Of a stretch of DNA of 64,000 nucleotides, positions 34,994 to 44,134 are shown one piece after another; positions within the stretch are counted from its first letter, which is position 1, and each line of letters starts with the position of its first letter. Below the pieces are notes generated by a model. It was given only the letters and a program-made list of their open reading frames with translations. It was not told where the DNA came from and did not search any database. The position numbers and the translations under genes were made by a program. Origin of the DNA: Sporosarcina sp. P32b (GTDB lineage: Bacteria > Bacillota > Bacilli > Bacillales_A > Planococcaceae); assembly GCF_002743335.1 (NCBI RefSeq), contig NZ_PDZB01000012.1:29149-93148 (forward strand), read 5' to 3'.

Positions 34994-35563
34994 ATGGGTT
35001 ATGAAGCAAAGAATGCTGTAGAGAAGTCGATCATGGGTAGACGTTCCATTAAGAAGTTTAAAACAGACCCGATCGATATAGATGAACTAATCGAATTACT
35101 CAACGTCGCAAAATGGGCACCCAATCATAAATTAACTGAGCCTTGGCGTTTTCAGTTATATGTTGATGAAGGCAAAGAGAAATTTATAGGCGCATTTTTG
35201 ACGTCCCAAGAAAGTGATGGGAACATACCTGATAAAGCACAGGTAAAAGCGGCGTACTTCCGCAAAATCCCTTTGCATTTAGTCGTCATTATGCCAGAAG
35301 ATACACGTAAAAAACGTTGGGATGAAGACTATGCTGCGATTTCTACGATGATACAGAACTTTCAATTGGCTGCATGGGAACGCGGTATTGGCATGATTTG
35401 GCGCACGAATGACTGGACACATGATCCGGTATTTAAAGATGCTATCGGTGTGAAGTCAGACGAAAAGATTGTCGGAACGTTAATGATCGGCTATCCAAAA
35501 CATGTGCCTAAACCAGAGGATCGTATGGATATACGTAATGTACTGACTGTTATTGATGAATGA
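34994..35563 (+). CDS. Nitroreductase family protein
   Basis: A 189-residue FMN-dependent enzyme of the small nitroreductase branch (YdjA/YfkO-like). The N-terminal FMN-binding pattern MGRRSIKKFKTDPID and the following AKWAPNHKLTEPWRF are typical; WERGIGMIWRTNDW and GTLMIGYPKHVPKP complete the fold. It reduces nitroaromatics or quinones with NAD(P)H in related proteins. AAAAGGAG precedes the ATG. A single gene. A possible Fur-type box upstream hints at control by iron or peroxide. Confidence 0.85.
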   Translation: MGYEAKNAVEKSIMGRRSIKKFKTDPIDIDELIELLNVAKWAPNHKLTEPWRFQLYVDEGKEKFIGAFLTSQESDGNIPDKAQVKAAYFRKIPLHLVVIMPEDTRKKRWDEDYAAISTMIQNFQLAAWERGIGMIWRTNDWTHDPVFKDAIGVKSDEKIVGTLMIGYPKHVPKPEDRMDIRNVLTVIDE

Positions 35564-35566
35564 ACT

Positions 35567-35612
35567 GCGCGATTACCAATTTCCTTAATGGGAGCAGGTA
35601 ATCGTGCTTTTT
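35567..35612 (+). terminator. Terminator of the nitroreductase gene
   Basis: GCGCGATTACC pairs with GGTAATCGTGC (one G-U) and is followed by TTTTT. Confidence 0.8.
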
Positions 35613-35636
35613 CTATCACTCAATGTAAATAATCAC

Positions 35637-35664
35637 TTGATTTCTGCACAATTAAGAATACACT
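35637..35664 (+). promoter_or_regulatory. Sigma-A promoter of yedEF
   Basis: TTGATT (35637-35642), 16 bp, TACACT (35659-35664). Confidence 0.5.
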
Positions 35665-35696
35665 AGAAAAAGAACTTTTATAAGGGGCAACTACAT

Positions 35697-36905
35697 ATGA
35701 AAAGAATCATTCAACCTATTTTCCAACACTATTGGAACCCCTACCTCGTATTATTACTAGCAGGTATTCTTAGTGCTTTGTATTTCGGATTAACTTCTAC
35801 TGTCTGGGCAGTAACTGGTGAATTCACAAGACTTGGAGGCGACCTCCTGTTAGTATTCGGAGTCGATATCTCGGGCTGGCAATACTTTGATATGGTACAT
35901 CTACAAGGAGCCACATGGAACAGACCAGATGGCTGGATTGTCTGGGGAATGTTCGCAGGCGCACTCATTATGGTGTTGCTTAGTAATAGCTTCAAAATCC
36001 GTCTGCCACAGCAAAAGCGGCGCTACGTACAAGGTTTAATTGGTGGAATCATCGCGGGATTCGGGGCGCGTCTAGCACTCGGCTGTAACTTAGCCGCATT
36101 CTTCACAGGTGTTCCGCAATTCTCTTTTCACTCTTGGATTTTTATAGTAGCAACAGGTATTGGTACTTTCTTTGGAGCCAAATTAACGAAAACACGCTGG
36201 TGGAAAGGTAAACCTTCATTAATTCGAGGGAATGCAAAGCCGACACAACTAAAAAAACGTATAATCCAGCCGTATATTGGTGTAGTGATTGCCGTACTTT
36301 ACATCGGGCTCACTATGTACTTCTTCACGTCGGGACAAAAACTGCTTGGTTTAGGCGCACTGTTTGGACTCGCCTTCGGTATTCTAATTGAACGTGGACA
36401 AATTTGTTTCACTTCTGCATTCCGTGATTTATTTCTTGTCGGACGAAGCATTATGGCGAAAGCAATTATTGTAGGAATGGCTGTCAGTTCTATTTTGACG
36501 ATCATTGTCATTTCAATCTATGATTTAACGCCGGTCACACAAATCGCAGCACTTAGTACGTTTGTAGGTGGTGCATTATTCGGACTAGGTATCGTGATGG
36601 CGTCAGGCTGTGAAACAGGAATGATGTATCGCTTGATGGAAGGCCAGTTGCTTTTTTTACCCGTCTTTGCGGGCAATATCATCGGTGCTACGTTCCTTGC
36701 CTATGCTTGGGATCATCTCGGCGTCTATAATGTACTGGTCAAGGGTGGAGCAAAAATCAATCTACTCGATACATTCGGACCGATTGGTGCAATTTCTGCC
36801 ACACTGCTAATGCTTGGAGGACTTTATGCATTAACGGTATATGGAGAAAAACGCTACCACCGTAAATTAGCAATTAAGAGAGGAATGAATATACATGCAA
36901 GCTAA
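35697..36905 (+). CDS. yedE: YedE-like sulfur/selenium transport membrane protein
   Basis: A 402-residue membrane protein of the YeeE/YedE family with two related halves. Each half has the conserved cysteine segments seen in the thiosulfate transporter TsuA: RLALGCNLAAFF (Cys130), RGQICFTSAFRD and MASGCETGMMYR. The length matches E. coli YedE (about 400) rather than YeeE (about 350), and the next gene is YedF-like. YedE/YedF is linked to selenium metabolism in some genomes; uptake of a reduced sulfur or selenium anion is the likely job. AAGGGG precedes the ATG. It overlaps yedF by 11 bases. Confidence 0.85.
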   Translation: MKRIIQPIFQHYWNPYLVLLLAGILSALYFGLTSTVWAVTGEFTRLGGDLLLVFGVDISGWQYFDMVHLQGATWNRPDGWIVWGMFAGALIMVLLSNSFKIRLPQQKRRYVQGLIGGIIAGFGARLALGCNLAAFFTGVPQFSFHSWIFIVATGIGTFFGAKLTKTRWWKGKPSLIRGNAKPTQLKKRIIQPYIGVVIAVLYIGLTMYFFTSGQKLLGLGALFGLAFGILIERGQICFTSAFRDLFLVGRSIMAKAIIVGMAVSSILTIIVISIYDLTPVTQIAALSTFVGGALFGLGIVMASGCETGMMYRLMEGQLLFLPVFAGNIIGATFLAYAWDHLGVYNVLVKGGAKINLLDTFGPIGAISATLLMLGGLYALTVYGEKRYHRKLAIKRGMNIHAS

Positions 36906-37134
36906 ATTGGAAGCGGATTTCACACTCGACCTTCGCGGTGAGTCGTGTCCCTACCCTGTTATTTACACATTGGAAACACTTGAAGGTATGAATAAGGGAG
37001 AAATGCTACAAGTCATCACCGACTGCCCGGGCTCTTTCCGCAATGTACCCGAGGAAGCGATTGCTCACGGTTACAAATTTGCACAAGACCCCGTTAAGAA
37101 TGGCCAGGAATATTTATTTCATATTTACGCATGA
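36895..37134 (+). CDS. yedF: YedF/TusA-like sulfur carrier
   Basis: A 79-residue TusA-fold protein with the active cysteine in CPYP (Cys18) and a second cysteine in TDCPGS (Cys44), as in E. coli YedF. These proteins relay sulfane sulfur or selenium as a persulfide. It overlaps the end of the membrane-transporter gene, so the two are coupled: the carrier probably accepts sulfur or selenium directly from the transporter. A perfect terminator follows. Confidence 0.88.
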   Translation: MQAKLEADFTLDLRGESCPYPVIYTLETLEGMNKGEMLQVITDCPGSFRNVPEEAIAHGYKFAQDPVKNGQEYLFHIYA

Positions 37135-37135
37135 A

Positions 37136-37172
37136 AAAAGGCAACTATCCTTGAAAGGATAGTTGCCTTTTT
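37136..37172. terminator. Bidirectional terminator between yedF and leuA
   Basis: AAAAGGCAACTATCC pairs with GGATAGTTGCCTTTT around a short loop, with A and T runs on both sides. Confidence 0.88.
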
Positions 37173-37181
37173 CATTTCACT

Positions 37182-38768
37182 TTAAATATTTACAGTTAGT
37201 TTTTGTGCAGATGTTCCCTTTATCTTTGCTACGATTACACTATTGATCGCATTCATGTAGGCCAATGCACTTGCTTTCAAAATATCTGTGTCTGCGGCTT
37301 TCGCGATATAATTTTCTCCTTCGTATGCAATGGTGATTTTCACTTTTCCTAACGCGTCTTTGCCGCGTGATACGCTACTAATATCATAGCCAATTAATTT
37401 CACTTGAATCTTTGTAATTTCAGCAATTGCTGAATACAATGCATCGATTGGCCCTGTTCCAACAGCACTCGACTTGAAGACTTCTTCCCCTTTACGAATC
37501 TTGACGCTAGCTGAAGGGAAACTAGAGTTGCTGACGACTTGCAGATCTTCGAATTCAAAGAAATGATCACTATAATTGGTCACGTTCTCTTTATCATGCT
37601 TTTCATGATAGCTTTCAACAATTACATATAGATCATGATCGTATACCTCCTTCTTCATATCTGCCAATGTTAGGAACCCTGCAAATATCCCTTCGAATTC
37701 TTCAGGTTTCATATGGGTAAACCCTAGTTTTTCAAGTGCATTTCTCACCGCGTGGCGTCCTGATCTCGCCGTCAAAATCAATTCCATATCGTCCAGTCCG
37801 ACGTCTTCTGGATGAACAATTTCATATGCATCGCGAGATTTTAATAAGCCATCTTGGTGTATTCCTGAAGAATGTGCAAATGCATTATCTCCCGTAATCG
37901 CCTTGTTCACCTGCACATCCAATCCCATGAAGCTAGATACAAGACGTGAAGTTTTCATAATTTCTTTTGTATTGATTTGTGTGCTGACATTATAAATGGA
38001 GCTTCTTGTTTTCAATGCCATGACCACTTCTTCAAGCGCAGCATTTCCTGCACGTTCCCCAATCCCGTTAATAGTACACTCTACTTTATCCGCACCATTC
38101 TTTACTGCCGCTAATGTGTTTGCTGTCGCCATTCCTAGATCATTATGACAGTGAACACTTAATAAGACATCTGGATCCAGATTTTTCATGCGGTCGTTTA
38201 ATTTATAGATCATCGCACCGAATTCCTCAGGCTCTGCAAAGCCTACTGTATCAGGTACGTTGATCATTGTTGCACCCGCCTTCATGACGGATTCGATTGT
38301 ATGCCATAAATACTCGAACTCCGAGCGTGAAGCATCTTCTGTTGAATACTGTACTTGTGGCATTAATGTTTTTGCATATTTCACCGCATCTACACCTATT
38401 TGAAGGATTTGGTCCTTTGATTTATTGAACTTTTTCTCCACGTGAATATCAGAAGTTCCCAGCACCATATGAATCATTGGATTTTCTGCATACTTCACTG
38501 CTTGATAAACCGAATCGATATCTGCCTGCACCGCGCGTGCCAATGCTGTGATTATGATGTCATTTGTATTGCCTACCTTCTGCGCAACAGCCTTCACTGC
38601 CTCAAAATCACCTTGGGATGAAGCAGGAAAACCAGCTTCGATAATATCGACACCAAGCTTCTTTAATTGCTGTGCAATCTCTACTTTTTCATAAAGATTT
38701 AATTTAGCACCAGGTACCTGTTCTCCATCACGTAATGTTGTATCAAAAACCCAAATTTTTCTGCTCAT
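37182..38768 (-). CDS. leuA: 2-isopropylmalate synthase
   Basis: A 528-residue enzyme that condenses 2-ketoisovalerate with acetyl-CoA, the first leucine-specific step. The catalytic TIM barrel shows [12 protein letters not shown] at the N-terminus and the metal-binding [11 protein letters not shown]; the HSSGIHQDG motif and the C-terminal LeuA regulatory dimer domain (about residues 390-520) follow. ATG 38768 is used because AAGGAG lies just upstream; the frame continues to 38804 but without a ribosome site. No other leu genes adjoin it. A leucine T-box controls it. A citramalate synthase is a less likely alternative. Confidence 0.9.
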   Translation of the reverse strand: MSRKIWVFDTTLRDGEQVPGAKLNLYEKVEIAQQLKKLGVDIIEAGFPASSQGDFEAVKAVAQKVGNTNDIIITALARAVQADIDSVYQAVKYAENPMIHMVLGTSDIHVEKKFNKSKDQILQIGVDAVKYAKTLMPQVQYSTEDASRSEFEYLWHTIESVMKAGATMINVPDTVGFAEPEEFGAMIYKLNDRMKNLDPDVLLSVHCHNDLGMATANTLAAVKNGADKVECTINGIGERAGNAALEEVVMALKTRSSIYNVSTQINTKEIMKTSRLVSSFMGLDVQVNKAITGDNAFAHSSGIHQDGLLKSRDAYEIVHPEDVGLDDMELILTARSGRHAVRNALEKLGFTHMKPEEFEGIFAGFLTLADMKKEVYDHDLYVIVESYHEKHDKENVTNYSDHFFEFEDLQVVSNSSFPSASVKIRKGEEVFKSSAVGTGPIDALYSAIAEITKIQVKLIGYDISSVSRGKDALGKVKITIAYEGENYIAKAADTDILKASALAYMNAINSVIVAKIKGTSAQKLTVNI

Positions 38769-38802
38769 CTCTTTGCACTCCTTTTTTTTAAAAAATAAAT
38801 AC

Positions 38803-39077
38803 AAAAAACCCCGTCTCTATATTGAAATATAGAGACGAGGTTAAACTCGCGGTACCACTCTAATTGATTCGCCATACTTGGCCAATCCACTTATCGACAG
38901 CTATCACTGTCTATCCCGTTAACGGAGGAAACCGACGCCCCTTACTGTAGAACTTTCAGGGAGTGACTCATGGATGAGTTCAAAATGTGCGTCTGCTGAT
39001 TTTCACCAACCATCAGCTCTCTATAAAGACACAAAACATTTTTACTAGTTCCATTCTTTGTCTGCAATGTAATATTG
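38803..39077 (-). ncRNA. T-box riboswitch, leucine (CUC) specifier
   Basis: On the minus strand the leader begins with a Stem I region (GAGAGCTGATGGTTGGTG), carries the specifier GAACTCA with CTC at 38976-38978, and has the invariant T-box AGAGTGGTACCGCG at about 38850-38863. It ends in a terminator stem (GTCTCTATA with TATAGAGAC) and six T. Uncharged tRNA-Leu should bind and allow transcription into leuA. Confidence 0.92.
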
Positions 39078-39083
39078 AACGTA

Positions 39084-39112
39084 ATACTACATGGTGTTGA
39101 GCTCTTTGTCAA
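39084..39112 (-). promoter_or_regulatory. Sigma-A promoter of the leuA T-box leader
   Basis: TTGACA (minus strand, 39107-39112), 17 bp, TAGTAT (39084-39089), with the start near 39077. Confidence 0.75.
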
Positions 39113-39243
39113 TAGTTTTCAAATAATTCTATATACTATACATGGCGAGCAAGCGTCTTATCAATGTTTTCTAAATATGCTTTTCGATGTGTATCTGTCA
39201 GCAATGACTCAAGTACCAAAAACCCATACATTTCTATTTTCAT

Positions 39244-39273
39244 TTGACATTTCTTCCATCGATTCACTAGTAT
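39244..39273 (+). promoter_or_regulatory. Sigma-A promoter of the AGCS gene
   Basis: TTGACA (39244-39249), 18 bp, TAGTAT (39268-39273). The leader contains a small hairpin GTTTGAG/CTCAAAC (39315-39332) close to the ribosome site. Confidence 0.6.
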
Positions 39274-39352
39274 AGTAGACAACTAATTCGTAAACCGAAA
39301 CAAAACAACTAGATGTTTGAGTAGTCTCAAACTACAAAAGGAGTCGGTGCCA

Positions 39353-40732
39353 ATGAATGCGTTTACGAAATGGGTAGAAATTGTCTCGGATTTTTTATGG
39401 GGATTACCCATCATCATTTTACTAATAGGAGGCGGACTATTCCTCACAATTCGTCTCAAGTTCTTCCAGTTTCGCTATATGCCACACATTTTTCGTCAAA
39501 CTTTTGGAAAAATCATGTCTAAAGGCTCTGGGGACGGTACGCTAACCCCTTTCCAAGCAACAACCTCAGCACTTGCTTCCACAATGGGTGCAGCAAACAT
39601 TGTGGGAGTTCCTGTAGCCATAGCATTAGGTGGGCCAGGCGCAATCTTCTGGATGTGGGTGGTCGCACTGATCGGAATCGGCACGAAATATTCCGAAGTC
39701 GTGCTCGGTATCAAATATCGTGAAAAGAATGCTGCCGGCGATTACGTCGGTGGTCCGATGTATTACATAAAAAAAGGACTTGGTTGGAAAAAGGTTGCGT
39801 ATATCTTTGCATTCGCTCTCATGTTAGAAGTTATGGCGAGTACTATGGTGCAATCTAACTCCATCGCTACGACCTTGGAAGGTTCATTTGGTTTATCTCC
39901 AATCATAACGGGTATTTTCGTCGCTTTACTAGTTGCCCTCATTTCATTTGGTGGAATTAAAGCAATTGGGCGCGTAACGGAACGTCTAATTCCGTCTATG
40001 GTCGTGATTTATATGTTAACTGCTCTCATTATTATTGGCTTTCATGTGGATGCAGTGCCTGCAGCATTTGGCTTGATTTTCACACATGCATTCCAACCAA
40101 TTTCAGCAGCCGGTGGATTCGCAGGTGCCGGTGTTGCCGCGGCCATACGTTGGGGACTCGCTCGTGGATTATATTCCAATGAAGCCGGTATCGGTACTGC
40201 ACCGATTGCCCATGCAGCTGCAGTGAATAGTCATCCCGCCAAACAAGGTTTCTGGGGCGTCTTTGAAGTCGTTGTGGACACATTGATTGTTTGTACCATG
40301 ACTGCCCTTGTCATACTAACAACAGGCGTCTGGGAAGTCATTGATGCAGATAACGCAGCGAACATGGTGACCGAAGCATATGCTACGGTATTTGGTGCTT
40401 CCCTTGGTGGGATTATCATATCCATCGTATTATTCTTGTTCGTTATTACCACAATTGTAGTGATCATTTATTATGGAGAAAAGCAAGCGGAGTTCTTATT
40501 CGGGCCTAATTTCTCTATCGTTCTGCGTGTCGCATATATCACGGCTATTATAATCGGGGCACTTGGTGGATTGCAGTTCGTCTGGAAATTCCTTGATCTA
40601 TTACTCGCAATTGTAGTGATTCCTAACGTGATTGCGGTACTATTCTTAAGCGGACAAGTACGGGACATTACGAACGATTACTTTACAAACCTCTATCCGA
40701 CAGAAAAAAAACAAAAGAAAAATAAGTCTTGA
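39353..40732 (+). CDS. Alanine/glycine:cation symporter (AGCS)
   Basis: A 459-residue sodium-coupled amino acid importer of the AGCS family (AlsT/YrbD-like). The family signature after helix 3 is clear: TPFQATTSALASTMGAANIVGVPVAI, followed by the GGPGAIFWMW segment and EKNAAGDYVGGPMYYI. ATG 39353 is chosen because AAAAGGAG lies nine bases upstream; the longer frame from 39317 crosses a leader hairpin. The basic tail ends KKQKKNKS. Alanine, glycine or glutamine are family substrates. Confidence 0.9.
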   Translation: MNAFTKWVEIVSDFLWGLPIIILLIGGGLFLTIRLKFFQFRYMPHIFRQTFGKIMSKGSGDGTLTPFQATTSALASTMGAANIVGVPVAIALGGPGAIFWMWVVALIGIGTKYSEVVLGIKYREKNAAGDYVGGPMYYIKKGLGWKKVAYIFAFALMLEVMASTMVQSNSIATTLEGSFGLSPIITGIFVALLVALISFGGIKAIGRVTERLIPSMVVIYMLTALIIIGFHVDAVPAAFGLIFTHAFQPISAAGGFAGAGVAAAIRWGLARGLYSNEAGIGTAPIAHAAAVNSHPAKQGFWGVFEVVVDTLIVCTMTALVILTTGVWEVIDADNAANMVTEAYATVFGASLGGIIISIVLFLFVITTIVVIIYYGEKQAEFLFGPNFSIVLRVAYITAIIIGALGGLQFVWKFLDLLLAIVVIPNVIAVLFLSGQVRDITNDYFTNLYPTEKKQKKNKS

Positions 40733-40742
40733 TGTAAATGGC

Positions 40743-40778
40743 AAAAAAGGCAAGAGTCCGTGGACTCCTGCCTTTTTT
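40743..40778. terminator. Bidirectional terminator
   Basis: AAAAAGGCA-GAGTCC pairs with GGACTC-TGCCTTTTT with one mismatch, between convergent genes. Confidence 0.85.
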
Positions 40779-40787
40779 ATAATTTGA

Positions 40788-41675
40788 TCACTTCATCATT
40801 TCTTCAATAAACTCTACGGGTACATAGGTCTTCTTCGGTTCGAGCAACTCCGGTGCTGCTTCAAATTTCAACAATGATTTATTATAGCCATATTCCTTCT
40901 GTCCACGAGTAATCGTGTAAGATGGAGCACCTTTTGAAACGACCGCCCCCACACCAGTCGAATCCACGACATATCCAAGTTTCTCAGCAAGCAAACGAAG
41001 TGGTACCATCTTCACACCCTCGACCATATAATGATCGTCTTCTATCATCTGTTCTATGGTGGCATCTTCATCTACCGCATTTACGTCTAGTATTACTACT
41101 TTCTCCGGCGTTGTCTGGGCTGGAATACTTCGAGTTGCTTCTTTGTAGAATACTAGTAAGTCTTTACCTTTTAAGTCGTTAGCCTTCACTTTATCTCCGG
41201 AAGCACTGGAAATGTCTGCACCGTCATCTACATTTAATTGAAGCTTCAAATACGGGTCCACCAATTCATCATCAAATATACCAACTATTGCTGTGTTTGC
41301 TTCATCATTTTCAACAATAACAACATCTGGAGTATATTGGGGTGGGTAAATCATAATCATTGGCTTTTCTGCATGAGTATAGGCAGACACTTTGTCACCT
41401 TTTTTCATTTTTACCTTCTTACCCGTATTATCGAAAATTAGCGTGTCTTTTGTAATAGCCAATACAAAAGACTCTTCTTTCCATTTAATTGTGTAAAGTG
41501 TTAACCCATCATTCTTTTCCATACCATCGATTGTTCCCTCTACTTTAACAAAAGCTTTTTCATCAGATGTCACTTCGATCTTCACATCCTCTTTCGCACT
41601 AACTGTTGCAGGTACCGCTACGCTGCCAATAAGCAATGCCGACAATGCAAATGATGCAATCTTATTCAATCTCAT
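40788..41675 (-). CDS. Secreted protein with copper amine oxidase-like (stalk) domain
   Basis: A 295-residue exported protein. ATG 41675 follows AGGAGCGG and opens a signal peptide with probable cleavage after PATVSA (near residue 26). The middle is beta-rich without a recognised name. The C-terminus is a copper amine oxidase N-terminal-like stalk domain (MVEGVKMVPLRLLAEKLGYVVD, ending KTYVPVEFIEEMMK), a cell-wall-associated module common in Bacillales. No sortase motif is seen. The upstream frame to 41792 has no support. Confidence 0.78.
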   Translation of the reverse strand: MRLNKIASFALSALLIGSVAVPATVSAKEDVKIEVTSDEKAFVKVEGTIDGMEKNDGLTLYTIKWKEESFVLAITKDTLIFDNTGKKVKMKKGDKVSAYTHAEKPMIMIYPPQYTPDVVIVENDEANTAIVGIFDDELVDPYLKLQLNVDDGADISSASGDKVKANDLKGKDLLVFYKEATRSIPAQTTPEKVVILDVNAVDEDATIEQMIEDDHYMVEGVKMVPLRLLAEKLGYVVDSTGVGAVVSKGAPSYTITRGQKEYGYNKSLLKFEAAPELLEPKKTYVPVEFIEEMMK

Positions 41676-41911
41676 AAAATTTCCGCTCCTTACTATAGGT
41701 TCTATATAGTAGTTCGTATGGGAGTTGAAAAGGTTACGGTAATTTTTGGTTTTACAAGCCAACCTTATGGCTCTATCGAATTGCCAATACATTTTCTATA
41801 GTACATTCGAGAAGCTGTTAGTAGTCCCATGTAAGTTTAATACTTTTAAATAAGGAAACGTTAGCTAGAATATAGTTTATTTACTATGCTTATATATGTT
41901 TATATACGAAA

Positions 41912-41944
41912 ACTGTTTACAGTCGCGGAATTATAGTGTATAAA
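41912..41944 (+). promoter_or_regulatory. Sigma-A promoter with palindrome for the outer hydrolase gene
   Basis: TTTACA (41916-41921), 17 bp, TATAAA (41939-41944). The palindrome ACTGTTTACAGT (41912-41923) covers the -35, a good place for a repressor or activator. The rest of the 315-bp gap from 41676 shows no further feature. Confidence 0.65.
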
Positions 41945-41990
41945 TATAGATAAGAGAAACTTACATTATACGGTATGGGGTGAAAATAAT

Positions 41991-42944
41991 TTGAGTAAAA
42001 TCGTTCATTCATTCAGTAAAAAGTCTGTAGAATTTAATGCAGAAGGTATTACACTAAGGGGTTGGCTCTACTTGCCTAACAATGTGGATTCAAGTTTTCC
42101 TGGTATTATAATGGCACATGGATATGGTTCATTAAAAGAAATGTACGTAGATAATTTTGCTGAAATATTTGCGGTCAATGGATTTGCTGTTCTTTTATAT
42201 GATCACCGAAACTTTGGGGATAGTGACGGTTATCCAAGACAAGAAATCAATCCTTATGAACAAGTGCTTGATTACCAACATGCCATTACTTTTATGAGTT
42301 CGTTAGAAGAAGTGGATAGTTCAAGAATTGGTATTTGGGGTTCTAGTTATAGTGGTGGACATGTCTTAATGGTCGGAGCTATGGACAAACGAGTACGTTG
42401 TATCGTTTCGCAAGTACCTACTATTAGTGGTTCTCAATCATCTGCTAGAAGAGTGGTACCTAATGATGTACCTGCATTATTAGATAGTTTTTATGAAGAC
42501 CGAAAAGTACGTATGCAAGGCGGAGAGCCAACACGCCGTAAGATCGTTCCTGAATTTGAGGGTGATGAAGGTATATATATGGATAAAGATTCAGTAGACT
42601 GGTATTTATCGGGAGGTGCTCTTTCTCCAAATTGGAAAAATGAAGTGACTATTCGCTCTATAGAACTCTCACGTTCATATAATCCTGGTAATTTTATTTC
42701 TTTGATTTCACCTACGCCACTATTGCTACTAGTTGCAGGAGATGATACTGTTACACCAACAGATTTAGCAGTTACCGCTTTCGAAGACGCAAAAGAACCT
42801 AAAAAACTGCTTGTAATTGATGGACACCATTTCACACCTTATACAGAAAAATTCGATGCATATAGTAGTGAAGCCATTGAATGGTTTAAAAAACATTTGA
42901 ATACAATAGAAGAAAATTTAAATACTAATAAACAAACATCATAA
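41991..42944 (+). CDS. Alpha/beta hydrolase (peptidase S15/DLH-like)
   Basis: A 317-residue serine hydrolase at the edge of the catabolic island. The N-terminal part (VEFNAEGITLRGWLYLPNN) and HGYGSLKEMYVDNFAEIFA are typical of acetyl-xylan-esterase/DUF1100-type hydrolases. The nucleophile is Ser119 in GSSYSGG; the acid is in VAGDDTVTP and the base in DGHHFTPY. An insertion of about 60 charged residues (YEDRKVRMQGGEPTRRK) may form the lid. The start is TTG, after GGGGTG. It faces the island's IclR gene across a shared terminator. An ester or lactone of the island's substrate is a reasonable target. Confidence 0.8.
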   Translation: MSKIVHSFSKKSVEFNAEGITLRGWLYLPNNVDSSFPGIIMAHGYGSLKEMYVDNFAEIFAVNGFAVLLYDHRNFGDSDGYPRQEINPYEQVLDYQHAITFMSSLEEVDSSRIGIWGSSYSGGHVLMVGAMDKRVRCIVSQVPTISGSQSSARRVVPNDVPALLDSFYEDRKVRMQGGEPTRRKIVPEFEGDEGIYMDKDSVDWYLSGGALSPNWKNEVTIRSIELSRSYNPGNFISLISPTPLLLLVAGDDTVTPTDLAVTAFEDAKEPKKLLVIDGHHFTPYTEKFDAYSSEAIEWFKKHLNTIEENLNTNKQTS

Positions 42945-42952
42945 ATTTCAAT

Positions 42953-43001
42953 AAAATACACCCTCGAATTTAACCAAATGTTAAACTCGAGGGTGTATTT
43001 T
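42953..43001. terminator. Bidirectional terminator
   Basis: A stem of 22 bp (42953-42974 with 42980-43001, one mismatch) begins with AAAAT and ends with ATTTT, between the hydrolase and the iclR-type gene. Confidence 0.88.
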
Positions 43002-43031
43002 CCAATTTCCTTTGATACTATATATTCTGTT

Positions 43032-43832
43032 CTAAACTAATGTTCTGATCGCATGTGTAATTTTTTCTGCAGAAGACTTCATTACTTCCTTAATCTCATC
43101 TATACCAATTTGGTTGATTAATGAAGTAGGTATATACGTACCTAAACCTAAAATAATATTACCATCGCCGTCAAATATCGGACAAGCATACGCTGAGATA
43201 CCTAATGAATATTCTTCGTGACTTTCAGCAATTCCTTCTTCAAGAATCTTTAATCGTTGGGCATCTAAATCTTGCTTTGTTATAACCGATTTCTCCGTAT
43301 ACTTTTTTAAATGTTCATTCAACATAACATCATTTAATACATTTTCAGCATCTTCTTTGTCTAAATATGCATAAAAGCATTTGCCAAGTGCGCCAGCAGT
43401 AATCGGGAATGAATCGCCTGCCGAAACTGTTAATCGTACTTTCAAATCAGGTTCTTCCTTTGCTACATACATAAGATGAGATTTCCGGACTCTTTTCACT
43501 AAAACAAAAGTTGAACCTGTTTTAGCAAGTTCTTTCAAATACGCACTAGCTACTTCGATATAGTCATTAACTTCTCTAGCGCGATTACCTAATGCAATTA
43601 ATGGTGTACCTAATGAATATTCTTTTGAATTACTCGAAAACACAACATAACTTTTTTTCTCAAGTGTTCTTAAAATTCTTAGGCATGTACTAACATTAAT
43701 ACCAGTTGCTTCTGAAATCTCAGTTAACTTCGCATGCTGATAACCTTGTGTAGCCAATAATTCAAGGATCTTTATTGAAGAATCTAGTGCAGGTACTTGA
43801 CTTGGTTTACTTTCACTTTCTAGAATTTTCAA
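43032..43832 (-). CDS. IclR family transcriptional regulator
   Basis: A 266-residue regulator. Residues 8-65 are the winged helix-turn-helix (ALDSSIKILELLATQGYQHAKLTEISEATGINVSTCLRIL), and the rest is the IclR ligand-binding domain with the usual AGDSFPITAGALGKCFYAYL and YACPIFDGDGNIILGLGTYI segments. TTG 43832 gives seven bases to GGAGGG; ATG 43838 is only one base from it, so TTG is preferred. IclR proteins sense aromatic or organic acids and control adjacent catabolic genes, as expected here. A CTGAA-N6-TTCAG palindrome lies upstream at 43894-43909. Confidence 0.88.
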   Translation of the reverse strand: MKILESESKPSQVPALDSSIKILELLATQGYQHAKLTEISEATGINVSTCLRILRTLEKKSYVVFSSNSKEYSLGTPLIALGNRAREVNDYIEVASAYLKELAKTGSTFVLVKRVRKSHLMYVAKEEPDLKVRLTVSAGDSFPITAGALGKCFYAYLDKEDAENVLNDVMLNEHLKKYTEKSVITKQDLDAQRLKILEEGIAESHEEYSLGISAYACPIFDGDGNIILGLGTYIPTSLINQIGIDEIKEVMKSSAEKITHAIRTLV

Positions 43833-43893
43833 ATTCATGCCCTCCACTTTTAGTATTTTATTATTAGTTAGTGTATCATATATTATCATAATT

Positions 43894-43909
43894 CTGAACC
43901 ACTATTCAG
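43894..43909. promoter_or_regulatory. Palindrome upstream of the iclR-type gene
   Basis: CTGAA and TTCAG are separated by six bases. It lies about 60 bp before the regulator's start and may be its own operator. Confidence 0.35.
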
Positions 43910-44036
43910 TAACAACTTTTAATTTTTACAGTAATAACCAAGAACTACTACAATACTAACTAACTAGAATTATTTCTTATTTACACCAATATGTTATTGT
44001 TGAAATAGTATATTGAATTAAATAAGAAGTCGTTCA

Positions 44037-44078
44037 AATGAGGATTTACTAATTTAAGAAATAGTAAATCCTCATTTT
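44037..44078 (-). terminator. Hairpin at the end of the catabolic operon
   Basis: AATGAGGATTTACTA pairs perfectly with TAGTAAATCCTCATT. It follows the amidohydrolase gene. The T-run is short on the minus strand. Confidence 0.65.
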
Positions 44079-44134
44079 CTAATCTCACTTCGTGTATTTT
44101 GCTCACTTAGTGAATGAGTCTTCCATTGAGAACT

